DNA of 64,000 nucleotides from Stappia indica. GTDB lineage: Bacteria > Pseudomonadota > Alphaproteobacteria > Rhizobiales > Stappiaceae. The notes under the pieces were generated by a model. That model was not told the DNA's origin, did not search any database, and saw nothing but the letters and a program-made list of their open reading frames with translations. Position numbers and translations under genes: made by a program. The DNA lies in contig NZ_CP046908.1 in NCBI RefSeq assembly GCF_009789575.1, positions 372,001 to 436,000 of the forward strand. Reading direction: 5' to 3'. Of the stretch, positions 1 through 11,121 are shown in pieces. Each line of letters starts with the position of its first letter. Within the stretch, counting starts at the first letter, position 1.

Positions 1-54
1 TCCTTGCCGGACCGGCAGTTTCGTCTTTGCATGTTAACAACCCGTTCGCGGGCC
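1..54. other. Short gene-free edge downstream of dxr
   Basis: This is the stretch after the dxr stop codon on the minus strand, up to the window edge. I see no convincing start of the next gene. An ATG at 32 (minus) opens a frame with no recognisable product. Confidence 0.4.
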
Positions 55-1275
55 TCAGCCCGCCTGTTCGGCGATCGCCTCCAGCGCCATCGCGCGGGCG
101 ATGGCGTCGATGCGCAATACGTCGTCCACCGAGGCCGGCTCGACGAGGTCGCCGGACGCGGCCATGCGCTCCAGCACCCTCTCCGCCGTAGCGGCGATCC
201 CGAGAAACCCGATCCCGCGATCGAGAAAGGCCCTGACGGCGATTTCGTCTGCAGCATTGAGAGCGGCCGTCGCAGCCGTGCCCGCGACCATCGCCTCGCG
301 GGCGATGCGCAGGGCCGGGAACCGCGCCGGGTCCGGTGCCTCGAAGCTGAGCGTTGCCAATGCGGCGAGATCAAGGCGCTGTGCCGGCGTCGCCATGCGG
401 CGCGGCCAGGCAAGACAGTGCGCGATGGGCGTGCGCATGTCCGGTGCGCCGAGCTGGGCGAGCAACGAGCCGTCGCGATATTGCACCATGCCGTGCACGA
501 CGGATTGCGGATGGACCAGGACGTCGAGCTGGTCCGGCCCCAGCGGAAACAGGTGGAAGGCCTCGATGATCTCGAAGCCCTTGTTCATCATCGTGGCGCT
601 GTCGATGGAAATGCGCGCGCCCATGCTCCAGTTGGGATGGCGCAGCGCCGCCTCGGGCGACACATGGCGCATCTCCTCCAGCGACAGGGTGCGGAACGGC
701 CCACCGGACGCAGTCAGCGTCAGCTTTTCCACCTGGTCGAGATTGCCGCGCTCCAGCACCTGGAACACGGCATTGTGCTCGGAATCGACCGGCAGGATGG
801 TGGCGGAGGCCGCCCGCGCGGCCGCCATGAACAGATCGCCCGCGCACACCAGGCATTCCTTGTTGGCAAGGCCGATGGTGGTGCCGCGCGCCGCCGCCGC
901 AATGGTCGGCGCAAGGCCGGCCGCCCCGACGATGGCCGCAATCACCATGTCGGCAGGCCGCGTGGCCGCCTCGCACACCGCCTGCGGCCCGGCCGCCGCA
1001 GTGATGCCGGTGCCGGCAAGTGCGTCCTTCAGCCGCTGGTAGGCGGCGGGGTCCGCGACCACCGCATGCTCGGCACCGACCGCGATGGCGGCGCGGGCAA
1101 GCTCCTCGGCCCGGTCGTTGGCGGTGAGCGCGACGACATGGAAGCGCTCGCGGTTGCGGGAAACGAGGTCGAGCGTCGAGCCGCCGATGGAGCCGGTCGC
1201 GCCGAGCACGGTCAGGCGCAGCGGATCCGTGCCCGCGCCCACGCCAGCCCCCTGCCCGCCCGTCGCGGTCTCCAT
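55..1275 (-). CDS. dxr: 1-deoxy-D-xylulose 5-phosphate reductoisomerase
   Basis: Second enzyme of the MEP (non-mevalonate) isoprenoid pathway, converting DXP to 2-C-methyl-D-erythritol 4-phosphate with NADPH; cytoplasmic. The product is 406 aa from the ATG at 1275. It has an N-terminal Rossmann motif GATGSIGGST near residue 30, the metal/substrate loop PVDSEHNAVFQ, the loop SGGPFRTL and a C-terminal helical domain. A longer frame begins at a TTG (1296), but GTGGGAAGC just before the ATG makes the ATG more likely. It follows cdsA by about 25 bp and ends the rpsB-tsf-pyrH-frr-uppS-cdsA-dxr run, the usual alphaproteobacterial order. It supplies precursors that UppS, two genes upstream, consumes. 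Family assignment is secure. Confidence 0.96.
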   Translation of the reverse strand: METATGGQGAGVGAGTDPLRLTVLGATGSIGGSTLDLVSRNRERFHVVALTANDRAEELARAAIAVGAEHAVVADPAAYQRLKDALAGTGITAAAGPQAVCEAATRPADMVIAAIVGAAGLAPTIAAAARGTTIGLANKECLVCAGDLFMAAARAASATILPVDSEHNAVFQVLERGNLDQVEKLTLTASGGPFRTLSLEEMRHVSPEAALRHPNWSMGARISIDSATMMNKGFEIIEAFHLFPLGPDQLDVLVHPQSVVHGMVQYRDGSLLAQLGAPDMRTPIAHCLAWPRRMATPAQRLDLAALATLSFEAPDPARFPALRIAREAMVAGTAATAALNAADEIAVRAFLDRGIGFLGIAATAERVLERMAASGDLVEPASVDDVLRIDAIARAMALEAIAEQAG

Positions 1276-1300
1276 GCTTCCCACTTGCACCTTCAAGATC

Positions 1301-2164
1301 TCAATACCCTTGCAGGGCGATCACCGCGCCGACCGGATCGACCAGCGAGCCGGCAAGGACGGCCGCCACCAGGTAGCCGAGCACGCCGGCACCCGTCAGG
1401 CCGTCGACCCGGTCCATGACACCGCCATGGCCGGGAATGATATGGCCGGAATCCTTGACGCCGAAATGGCGCTTCAGGGCCGATTCGAGCAGATCGCCGG
1501 CCTGCGAGAAGACCGACAGGATGCCGGCCGACACGATCCACAGCGACAGCGGCACGCGCCCGACAAGCGCGCCCATCGCGGCGCCGACGAGAAGCGCCGC
1601 CGCCAGCCCGCCGAGCGCGCCGCTCCAGGTCTTCTTCGGCGAAACGCGCGGCCACAGCTTCGGCCCGCCGATCCGACGGCCGACGAAATAGGCCAGGATA
1701 TCCGTTGCCCATACGACGGCGAACAGGAAGAGGATCATCACGAAGCCTTCCGCACCGTGCCGGAAGGCGATCAGCGCAACGCCGGTCAGGCCGGCATAGA
1801 GCACGCCGGTGCCCATCCAGCCGACGGACGCTGCGCCCGAGACCTGCCCCCACACCCAGAGCAGCGCGGCGAAGGCGAAGGCGAGCCCCAGCGCCAGCGG
1901 CACGAGGCCGAGCGCCGCGGCAACCAGCATCGCGGCGATGCCGATACCGGAAACGACGATGGCCGCGAACTCGCGGCGCGCCTGGACGATGACCGTCCAT
2001 TCCTGCAGGAGGATCGCAGAGCACAGCGCCGCACCGGCGGCAAAGGCCCAGCCGCCGAGCCAGGTGATGGCCAGAACCGCGGGCGCCAGCAGCAGGGCAG
2101 AGACCACCCGCAGCTTCAGCTCGCTCGCCCTGGGCCTGCCTCCCCCCTCGGCGCCCTGGCTCAT
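1301..2164 (-). CDS. cdsA: Phosphatidate cytidylyltransferase (CDP-diglyceride synthase)
   Basis: Integral inner-membrane enzyme making CDP-diacylglycerol from phosphatidate and CTP, the branch point for all phospholipids. The product is 287 aa with about eight hydrophobic segments. The C-terminal CDP-diglyceride synthase signature is visible in KRHFGVKDSGHIIPGHGGVM and VDGLTG, where the conserved D residues bind metal. Its ATG overlaps the uppS stop as ATGA (2161-2164), so translation is probably coupled. Length is normal for the family (about 270-290 aa). Confidence 0.96.
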   Translation of the reverse strand: MSQGAEGGGRPRASELKLRVVSALLLAPAVLAITWLGGWAFAAGAALCSAILLQEWTVIVQARREFAAIVVSGIGIAAMLVAAALGLVPLALGLAFAFAALLWVWGQVSGAASVGWMGTGVLYAGLTGVALIAFRHGAEGFVMILFLFAVVWATDILAYFVGRRIGGPKLWPRVSPKKTWSGALGGLAAALLVGAAMGALVGRVPLSLWIVSAGILSVFSQAGDLLESALKRHFGVKDSGHIIPGHGGVMDRVDGLTGAGVLGYLVAAVLAGSLVDPVGAVIALQGY

Positions 2165-2931
2165 CTGGCGACTTTCGCCGACAGGCCTCCGAACCTGCGG
2201 TCGCGGGCCGAATAGGCCTCGATCGCGCGGTCGAAGGCCGCCTCGTCGAAGTCCGGCCAGTGCAGGTCGGGAAAATAGAACTCGCTATAGGCGGACTGCC
2301 ACAGCAGGAAGTTGGAGAGCCGCTGTTCGCCGCTGGTGCGGATGACGAGATCGGGATCGGGCAGGCTCGCGGTGTCGAGCCGCGCGGCAATCGCCGCCTC
2401 GTCGATGTCGCCGGGCGTAATGCGCCCCGCCGAAACATCCTCGGCAAGGGCGCGCATCGCCCGCACCATCTCGTTGCGGGCGCCGTAGTTGAAGGCGACG
2501 ACGAGGACCATGCCGGTATTGTCGCGGGTAAGGTTCTCGCCCTCCTCGATCAGCGACAGGATCGAGGGCTCGAGGCCGCTGCGCTCGCCGATCATCCGCA
2601 CGCGCACGTTCTGCCGGTGGATCTCGGCAAGGTCGCGCCGCACGAAGCGCTCCAGCAGCGCCATCAGGAAGCCGACCTCGGCGGCCGGCCGGCTCCAGTT
2701 CTCGGAGGAGAAGGAGAAGATCGTCAGCACCTCGACGCCGCGCCGGGCGGCGTGCTTGACGATGCGCCGCAAGGCCGAGACGCCGGCCCGGTGGCCTTCG
2801 GTGCGCGGCAGTCCGCGAGAAACCGCCCAGCGACCGTTGCCGTCCATGATGACGGCGACGTGCCGCGGCACAGCGATCCGCTCCCCGGCTTCGGCCGGGG
2901 CGGACACGTCAAGGCCAGCCGTCACCGTCAT
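2161..2931 (-). CDS. uppS: Isoprenyl transferase (undecaprenyl diphosphate synthase)
   Basis: Condenses farnesyl diphosphate with isopentenyl diphosphate units to make the C55 lipid carrier for peptidoglycan and other surface polymers. The product is 256 aa. The cis-prenyltransferase signature HVAVIMDGNGRWA lies near residue 25, with FSFSSENWSRP and the C-terminal DLVIRTSGEQRLSNFLLWQ also present. The open frame runs further upstream to 3324, but that part is a shadow of frr. The ATG at 2931 has GGGGAG before it and starts about 20 residues ahead of the first conserved motif. It lies between frr (41 bp) and cdsA (overlap). Confidence 0.96.
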   Translation of the reverse strand: MTVTAGLDVSAPAEAGERIAVPRHVAVIMDGNGRWAVSRGLPRTEGHRAGVSALRRIVKHAARRGVEVLTIFSFSSENWSRPAAEVGFLMALLERFVRRDLAEIHRQNVRVRMIGERSGLEPSILSLIEEGENLTRDNTGMVLVVAFNYGARNEMVRAMRALAEDVSAGRITPGDIDEAAIAARLDTASLPDPDLVIRTSGEQRLSNFLLWQSAYSEFYFPDLHWPDFDEAAFDRAIEAYSARDRRFGGLSAKVAR

Positions 2932-2972
2932 CTTTTGCTCCCCGCCACTTGGATCAAACCGCGATCCTGGGG

Positions 2973-3536
2973 TCAGATCTGGGAGATTTCTTGTTCCTTC
3001 TTCGCCAGCATCGAGTCGATCTCGGTGATCATCTCGTCGGTCATCTTCTGGACCTTGTCGGCGTGGACGCGGCTGTCGTCCTCGCTGATCGTGCCGTCCT
3101 TTTCCAGCTTCTTCAGCGTGTCCATGCCATCGCGGCGCACATGGCGCACGGCGACCTTGGACTGCTCGGCATACTTGTGCGCGATCTTGATGAGATCCTT
3201 GCGGCGCTCCTCGTTGAGCTCCGGGATCGGCAGGCGCAGCGTGGTGCCGTCGACGACCGGATTGAGGCCGAGGTTGGATTCGCGGATGGCGCGCTCGACG
3301 GCGCCGACCATCGACTTGTCCCACACCTGCACGGAGATCATGCGCGGCTCGGGAACGCTCACGGTCGCCACCTGGTTGATCGGCATCTCCGAACCGTAGG
3401 CATTCACCGTGATCGGATCCATCATGCTGGACGAGGCGCGTCCGGTGCGAAGCCCGGCGAGATCCGTCTTCAGCACGCCGAGCGCACCGTTCATCCGACG
3501 CTCGAGGTCGCCAAAATCGATACCCTGGTCCGCCAT
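2973..3536 (-). CDS. frr: Ribosome-recycling factor
   Basis: Splits post-termination ribosomes together with EF-G. The product is 187 aa, the standard RRF length. It starts [19 protein letters not shown] and contains the conserved [20 protein letters not shown] and the lysine/arginine-rich [20 protein letters not shown] segment of the three-helix bundle. It sits between pyrH and uppS as in most alphaproteobacteria, 140 bp after the pyrH stop. Confidence 0.97.
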   Translation of the reverse strand: MADQGIDFGDLERRMNGALGVLKTDLAGLRTGRASSSMMDPITVNAYGSEMPINQVATVSVPEPRMISVQVWDKSMVGAVERAIRESNLGLNPVVDGTTLRLPIPELNEERRKDLIKIAHKYAEQSKVAVRHVRRDGMDTLKKLEKDGTISEDDSRVHADKVQKMTDEMITEIDSMLAKKEQEISQI

Positions 3537-3676
3537 CTTGTCCTCTCTTATTGAAGCATCTTCCCGTGAAACCGGGAGGCTCGAAACCCTTGGCGTCTTA
3601 TTTCCATGACGGCGGCGGCAAAGGCAAGCCCTGCAAGCGCTTTTGCAAGGGATGCCGCGCCGCCCGGCGGGCTCTG

Positions 3677-4396
3677 CTAGTCGGAGATCACCGTATAGCG
3701 GCCGGAGCCGTTCATCACGTCGACCAGGGCGCCGGGGGTGCGAATCGAAAAGACGATGACCGGAATGGCATTGTCGCGTGCGAGCGCGATGGCGGTGGCG
3801 TCCATCACCTTGAGGTCGCGTCCCAGCACCTCGCCGGGGGTCAGCGTGTCGTAGCGCTCGGCATCCGGCACCTTCTTGGGGTCGTCGGAATAGACCCCGT
3901 CGACGCTGGTGCCCTTCAGGAAGGCATCGCAGCGCATCTCGGCCGCACGCAGGGCCGCGCCGCTGTCGGTGGTGAAGAACGGATTGCCCGTGCCGCCGGC
4001 GAAGACGATGACATCGCCGTCTTCCATGTAGCGCTCGGCGCCGCGCTGGGTGAAGGTCTCGCAGATCGAGGGCACCGGCACGGCGGACAGGACACGCGCG
4101 GGAACGCCGAGGCGCCGCAGCGCATCGGCCAGCGTCAGCGAGTTCATGACCGTGGCCAGCATGCCCATGTGGTCGCCGGTGACGCGGTTGCCGCCCTTGG
4201 CGGCGATCGCCACGCCGCGGAAGATGTTGCCGCCGCCGACGACGACGCCGACCTGGGCGCCGAGCGAGACCGCCTCGGCAATTTCCTTGGCCACCCGGCC
4301 GACCGTCTCAGGGTCGATGCCGAAATCCTGCGAGCCCATCAGCGCCTCGCCGGAGAGCTTGACCAGCACGCGCCGCCAGCGGAGTTTTCCCGTCAT
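3677..4396 (-). CDS. pyrH: Uridylate kinase (UMP kinase)
   Basis: Phosphorylates UMP to UDP for pyrimidine nucleotide synthesis; hexameric amino-acid-kinase fold. The product is 239 aa with the phosphate-binding [13 protein letters not shown] at residues 9-21, [12 protein letters not shown] near 55 and the nucleotide-binding [14 protein letters not shown] near 140. The frame is open upstream to 4642; the ATG at 4396 gives the canonical N-terminus [19 protein letters not shown]. It is 122 bp after tsf, from which it is separated by an intrinsic terminator hairpin, so part of its transcription may need readthrough or a separate start. Confidence 0.96.
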   Translation of the reverse strand: MTGKLRWRRVLVKLSGEALMGSQDFGIDPETVGRVAKEIAEAVSLGAQVGVVVGGGNIFRGVAIAAKGGNRVTGDHMGMLATVMNSLTLADALRRLGVPARVLSAVPVPSICETFTQRGAERYMEDGDVIVFAGGTGNPFFTTDSGAALRAAEMRCDAFLKGTSVDGVYSDDPKKVPDAERYDTLTPGEVLGRDLKVMDATAIALARDNAIPVIVFSIRTPGALVDVMNGSGRYTVISD

Positions 4397-4487
4397 TGTT
4401 CTTCTCGTCGTGATCAGGGCCAGTGTGTCTTGAGCAGACACGAAAACGCAAGCCGATCCGTCGGACGGGCTTGCGCGCATAGAAGAA

Positions 4488-4510
4488 GGGCGCCGGAATG
4501 ACCGGCGCCC
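4488..4510 (-). terminator. Intrinsic terminator after tsf
   Basis: Perfect 9-bp GC stem GGGCGCCGG / CCGGCGCCC around a 5-nt loop (AATGA on the plus strand). On the minus strand it is followed by TTCTTCT. It lies directly downstream of the tsf stop and would partly separate rpsB-tsf from pyrH. Confidence 0.7.
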
Positions 4511-4518
4511 TCCTGGAC

Positions 4519-5442
4519 TTAATTGCCGACGGCCGCCGCGACTTCCGCGGCGAAATCGGTCTCTTCTTTCTCGATGCCTTCGCCGAGCGCATAGCGCACG
4601 AAGCCGACCAGCTTCACCGGCTTGCCCAGCTCCTTGCCGCACGCCTCGACGGCCTGCTCGACGGTCTTGTCCGGATCGATCACGAAGGCCTGCTTCACGA
4701 GGGTGACTTCCTCGTAGAACTTGCGCAGACGGCCCTCGACCATCTTCTCGATGATGTTCTCCGGCTTGCCCGACTCGCGCGCCTGCTCGGCGAAGATCTG
4801 GCGCTCGCGCTCCACGACCTCCGGATCGAGGTCCTCGACGCCCAGCGACAGCGGGTTGGTCGCGGCGACATGCATCGCGATCTTGCGGCCGAACGCGTTC
4901 AGCTCGCCGGTATCGCCTTCGGACTCAAGCGCCACCAGCACGCCGATCTTGCCGAGATTGTCGGCGATCGCGCTGTGGACATAGGTGGCGACGACGCCCG
5001 ACGACACCGACAGGACGGCGGCGCGACGCAGCGACATGTTCTCGCCGATGGTAGCGATGGCGTCCTTGATCGAATCGGAGACGGTCTTGGACGAGCCCGG
5101 GAAGGTCGCGTTGCCGAGAGCCTCGACATCGCCGCCGACCGACAGGGCCGCATTGGCGGTGCCGGAGACCAGCGCCTGGAACGCATCGTTGCGGGCGACG
5201 AAGTCGGTCTCGGAGTTCAGCTCGACGACGGCGGCCTTGGTGCCCTCGGCGGCGACGCCGACCAGACCCTCGGCGGCCACGCGGCCGGCCTTCTTGGCGG
5301 CCTTGGCCAGACCCTTGGTCCGCAGCCAGTCGATGGCCGCTTCCATGTCGCCGTTGTTCTCGGTGAGGGCTGCCTTGCAGTCCATCATGCCCGCGCCGGT
5401 CTTCTCGCGGAGCTCCTTCACCATCGCAGCGGTAATGGTCAT
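4519..5442 (-). CDS. tsf: Elongation factor Ts
   Basis: Guanine nucleotide exchange factor for EF-Tu. The product is 307 aa. The N-terminal UBA-like region [20 protein letters not shown] and [20 protein letters not shown] are diagnostic, as is the core segment [16 protein letters not shown] that contacts EF-Tu (TDFV motif). It is encoded 125 bp downstream of rpsB, the almost universal bacterial pairing, and shares its promoter. Two hairpins in the rpsB-tsf gap could tune relative expression. Confidence 0.97.
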   Translation of the reverse strand: MTITAAMVKELREKTGAGMMDCKAALTENNGDMEAAIDWLRTKGLAKAAKKAGRVAAEGLVGVAAEGTKAAVVELNSETDFVARNDAFQALVSGTANAALSVGGDVEALGNATFPGSSKTVSDSIKDAIATIGENMSLRRAAVLSVSSGVVATYVHSAIADNLGKIGVLVALESEGDTGELNAFGRKIAMHVAATNPLSLGVEDLDPEVVERERQIFAEQARESGKPENIIEKMVEGRLRKFYEEVTLVKQAFVIDPDKTVEQAVEACGKELGKPVKLVGFVRYALGEGIEKEETDFAAEVAAAVGN

Positions 5443-5512
5443 AGATTGCCTCGTTGACGGGTTGTCACCCCGGCAGCTTTAGCCGAGGCCATACTTAAGA
5501 ATGATGACAGGC

Positions 5513-5552
5513 GCCGCCGGAAAGGCGGCAGCCGGCGGAAGGTTTCCGCCGG
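5513..5552 (-). other. Two intergenic hairpins between rpsB and tsf
   Basis: Two inverted repeats lie in the rpsB-tsf gap: CCGGCGGAA-N3-TTCCGCCGG at 5532-5552 (9 bp, perfect) and GCCGCC-N5-GGCGGC at 5513-5529. Neither is followed by a T run on the minus strand. They may stabilise mRNA or act as an attenuator rather than as a terminator. Confidence 0.5.
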
Positions 5553-5567
5553 CCCGGGTCTATCCCG

Positions 5568-6362
5568 TCAAGCCTGGGCTTCTGCAGCCGCTTCCGCGGG
5601 GGCTGCCTCGGCAGCTTCCAGCGCCGGCTCCACCGGAGCCTCCTCGGCGGCACCGACGTCGATGCCCATGCCACCCTGGGCGCGGGAGATGCCGTCGATG
5701 GCAGCGCGCGCGATCAGGTCGCAGTAGAGGGTGATCGCGCGGCCGGCGTCGTCATTGCCCGGAACCGGGTAGTCGATGCCGTCCGGATCGCAGTTGCTGT
5801 CGACGATCGCGGCGACCGGGATGCCAAGGCGCTTGGCTTCCTGGATGGCGATGGCCTCGCGGTTGGTGTCGATCACGAAGATCAGGTCCGGCAGGCCGCC
5901 CATGTCCTTGATGCCGCCCAGGTTCCGCTCGAGCTTCTCGCGCTCGCGGTCCATGAACAGGCGCTCCTTCTTGGTGAGGCCGCTCGGGTTGCCGAGGGTC
6001 TCTTCGAGCTTGCGCAGGCGCTGGATCGACTGGGAGATGGTCTTCCAGTTGGTCAGCATGCCGCCGAGCCAGCGGGCGTTGACATGGTACTGGGCCGAAC
6101 GGCGAGCCGCGTCGGCAACCGACTCCTGAGCCTGGCGCTTGGTGCCGACCAGCAGCACGCGGCCGCCGGCTGCAACCGTGTCGGACACGGTCTTCAGCGC
6201 CTGGTGCAGCAAAGGCACGGTCTGGGCGAGATCCAGGATGTGGATGTTGTTGCGGACGCCGAAGATGTAGTTCCCCATCTTGGGGTTCCAGCGGTGCTTC
6301 TGGTGGCCGAAGTGGACACCGGCTTCCAGCAGCTGGCGCATCGTGAAATCGGGCAGGGCCAT
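5568..6362 (-). CDS. rpsB: 30S ribosomal protein S2
   Basis: Small-subunit ribosomal protein at the neck between head and body. The product is 264 aa from the ATG at 6362, starting [20 protein letters not shown]. The S2 signatures [19 protein letters not shown] and, near residue 160, [20 protein letters not shown] are clear. It has an alanine/glutamate-rich C-terminal tail, common in this class. The frame continues upstream, but AAGGAG 11 nt before this ATG and the family N-terminus fix the start. First gene of the translation operon, expressed from the promoter at 6481-6509. Confidence 0.97.
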   Translation of the reverse strand: MALPDFTMRQLLEAGVHFGHQKHRWNPKMGNYIFGVRNNIHILDLAQTVPLLHQALKTVSDTVAAGGRVLLVGTKRQAQESVADAARRSAQYHVNARWLGGMLTNWKTISQSIQRLRKLEETLGNPSGLTKKERLFMDREREKLERNLGGIKDMGGLPDLIFVIDTNREAIAIQEAKRLGIPVAAIVDSNCDPDGIDYPVPGNDDAGRAITLYCDLIARAAIDGISRAQGGMGIDVGAAEEAPVEPALEAAEAAPAEAAAEAQA

Positions 6363-6474
6363 AGCCTTGCAACTCCTTGATTTTCCGGTTGTACCTCCGC
6401 AGGGTGTGACAGCGCTCACGCACCGACACCGGATGGACCCCGTCCGTGACGAAAACCGACCCTGCGTGTGGAAT
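6363..6474 (-). promoter_or_regulatory. Structured rpsB mRNA leader
   Basis: A leader of about 110 nt is predicted between the promoter and the rpsB start. The segment at 6459-6466 near its 5' end is perfectly complementary over 8 nt (CGCAGGGT with ACCCTGCG) to 6398-6405 near the Shine-Dalgarno region, closing a long stem. S2 leaders are known sites of autoregulation in other bacteria. The role here is inferred from position and pairing only. Confidence 0.4.
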
Positions 6475-6480
6475 GCGCGC

Positions 6481-6509
6481 GTTATACTGACCTGCGCGCC
6501 ACAAGACAA
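6481..6509 (-). promoter_or_regulatory. Promoter of the rpsB-tsf operon
   Basis: On the minus strand a -35 box TTGTCT (6504-6509) is followed by a 17-nt spacer and a -10 box TATAAC (6481-6486). This is an excellent sigma-70 match about 120 bp upstream of rpsB. Confidence 0.75.
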
Positions 6510-6862
6510 GCCCCGCCGGCCCGCCTTTTGCCTCGCCTGCCGCGAAAAAGATGCGGCTGGCGGGAGGGTGGCGCCGCTTTCTTCGGAGGTCCATGAGTCG
6601 CGGTGGGTGAGAGCTTTACGCCGCTGGGCGCAACGCCGAGGCCTGAACCGAACCGCCCGCGGTTACTGGGTCCCGGTCTTCGGTAAGCCTGAACCGGGAC
6701 GACAGGCTGAGGGATGGGCGCGCGTCGCGCATCTTCGCTACCGCTCTGGCAACCAATAGGCCGAGGAGATGCGAGGCGGCTGCCAGTCTCCCCGGCCGAG
6801 GGGATGAGGGCGCGCGCGCCCTTTCGGACGTCCCCCCCTGCCAGCCCCCCTGCCCGGCCGGA
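6510..6862. other. Gene-free stretch between dnaE end and rpsB promoter, with repeat copies
   Basis: About 350 bp with no credible gene. It holds one copy of a palindromic repeat (6661-6703) and the short segment CCGCTCTGGcAACCAATAG near 6737, both found again near 13670-14005. It may also contain the dnaE 3' end, but I see no clear terminator. Confidence 0.5.
6661..6703. repeat. REP-like palindromic repeat, copy 1
   Basis: The core TTACTGGgTCCCGGTCTTCGG followed by an imperfect inverted CCGGG..GAC arm matches the element at 13964-14008 with few differences. Such short intergenic palindromes are dispersed in many rhizobial genomes. Confidence 0.5.
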
Positions 6863-10303
<3,441 letters not shown>

Positions 10304-10456
10304 CTTTGCCCGCCGTTCCTGCCTGCCGAAAATGCCGGGCGGCGCGCATGCGATCAGGGCTGTTGCGCGATCGGGTAAGGCGGCCGCCTGTCGTGGTCGA
10401 ACGGACAGTGTTTCCCGTCCGCCCTCCAATGTCGACCCGCCCTGCCCGCCGATCCC

Positions 10457-10484
10457 CAGATATGGGCACGCCATGCACCGTCAA
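10457..10484 (-). promoter_or_regulatory. Predicted dnaE promoter
   Basis: On the minus strand, -35 TTGACG (10479-10484), 16-nt spacer, -10 TATCTG (10457-10462), about 150 bp upstream of the dnaE start. It lies downstream of the small SOS-type gene, so dnaE can be transcribed independently of it. Confidence 0.5.
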
Positions 10485-10533
10485 TTGACGAGACCGGCGA
10501 GAACCGCCGGCGGACGGCAAGCCTTTCGGATGG

Positions 10534-10650
10534 TCAGGCGGTCAGCAGCTCGGCGATGGCGCTGCTCCACAGCAGCATGGTGGTGCCGAACAGGGTCAGT
10601 GCCGCCAGTGCGGCCAGGTCCTGAAAACTATCGCGAAACTCATCGAACAT
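10534..10650 (-). CDS. 38-aa single-pass membrane peptide under a LexA-type promoter
   Basis: A short ORF reading MFDEFRDSFQDLAALAAL, then TLFGTTMLLWSSAIAELLTA, then TGA. An acidic/charged N-terminus of about 11 residues precedes one hydrophobic helix (about residues 12-36). Support for translation: AAGGGAGG sits 6-7 nt before the ATG, and a promoter with a perfect LexA operator lies 53 bp upstream. I know no family by sequence. The size, topology and SOS-type control resemble Caulobacter SidA (29 aa), an SOS-induced inner-membrane division inhibitor; that is an analogy, not homology. It precedes dnaE on the same strand by 230 bp. The alternative is a chance ORF, but the coincidence of RBS, promoter and operator argues against that. 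Confidence 0.65.
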   Translation of the reverse strand: MFDEFRDSFQDLAALAALTLFGTTMLLWSSAIAELLTA

Positions 10651-10697
10651 GGTAGCCTCCCTTGCCCAGGAACTCTCGGTGAACTCTCGATAATTCG

Positions 10698-10726
10698 AGT
10701 ATGTTCATGTTTTGTTCTTTTTGCAA
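10698..10726 (-). promoter_or_regulatory. SOS-type promoter with LexA box in the spacer
   Basis: On the minus strand, -35 TTGCAA (10721-10726), 17-nt spacer and -10 CATACT (10698-10703). The spacer carries GAAC-AAAACAT-GAAC (10703-10717; GTTC-N7-GTTC on the plus strand), an exact match to the alphaproteobacterial LexA operator. LexA bound here would block the polymerase. A CTCGA-TAAT-TCGAG palindrome (10686-10699) follows at the likely start of the transcript. Confidence 0.7.
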
Positions 10727-10854
10727 CCCCCGTCATTCCGACGGCACGACTCATGGTTAGCGCGCGGTTAAACCGGGTGCAGGGGCGCGGTCCGGAGCGA
10801 GGGCGCAGAGGAGCCCCCCTCCGCAGGCATGAGGCGGCATGCCTCTGCCTGGCG

Positions 10855-10893
10855 TCTTCCCGGACGAGGACGAAGGCCGCAGATCCAGGGACC
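10855..10893. repeat. Dispersed repeat, copy A
   Basis: The segment TCCCGGACGAGGaCGAAGG continuing as CCGcAGATCCaGGGACC is repeated with few changes at 13763-13801. The two copies flank the TPR-protein gene on either side. Confidence 0.55.
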
Positions 10894-11032
10894 GGCGAGA
10901 CACGGCGCTCGTGGTATGGTTCAGGAGCGCACCTTATACGCCCTCGGCTCTCCGATCCCGGCTCGGCGCTAACCGTCCGGGAGGACGAAAAGAAAGAACC
11001 GCGCTCCATCGCGAGCGCCGCATACCCCCCTC

Positions 11033-11083
11033 TGTCGGCTTCGCCGACATCTCCCCCTCCTCTCTTCTTCTTGGGAGGGGGAG
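11033..11083. repeat. Double-hairpin intergenic repeat
   Basis: TGTCGGC-TTC-GCCGACA (11033-11049) is followed at once by CTCCCCCTCC-N13-GGAGGGGGAG (11051-11083), both perfect stems. The arrangement resembles a common rhizobial intergenic repeat. It lies just past the stop codon of the TPR gene and could end that transcript, though no T run follows. Confidence 0.55.
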
Positions 11084-11121
11084 AGTGACGCGTGGGCTTG
11101 GCCCGCGTGTCGTCGCCGGTC

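Larger units (their letters stand above)
10740..11121. other. Repeat-rich gene-free stretch upstream of the small SOS-type gene
   Basis: No credible gene. It holds an inverted repeat AGGCATG-AGGCGG-CATGCCT near 10825-10845, a repeat copy at 10855-10893, and the paired hairpins at 11033-11083. These look like dispersed intergenic repeats; I see no transposase remnant. Confidence 0.5.

Noticed and set aside
4-1419. Plus-strand frame opposite dxr
   Set aside because: Antisense shadow; dxr on the other strand is secure by motifs.
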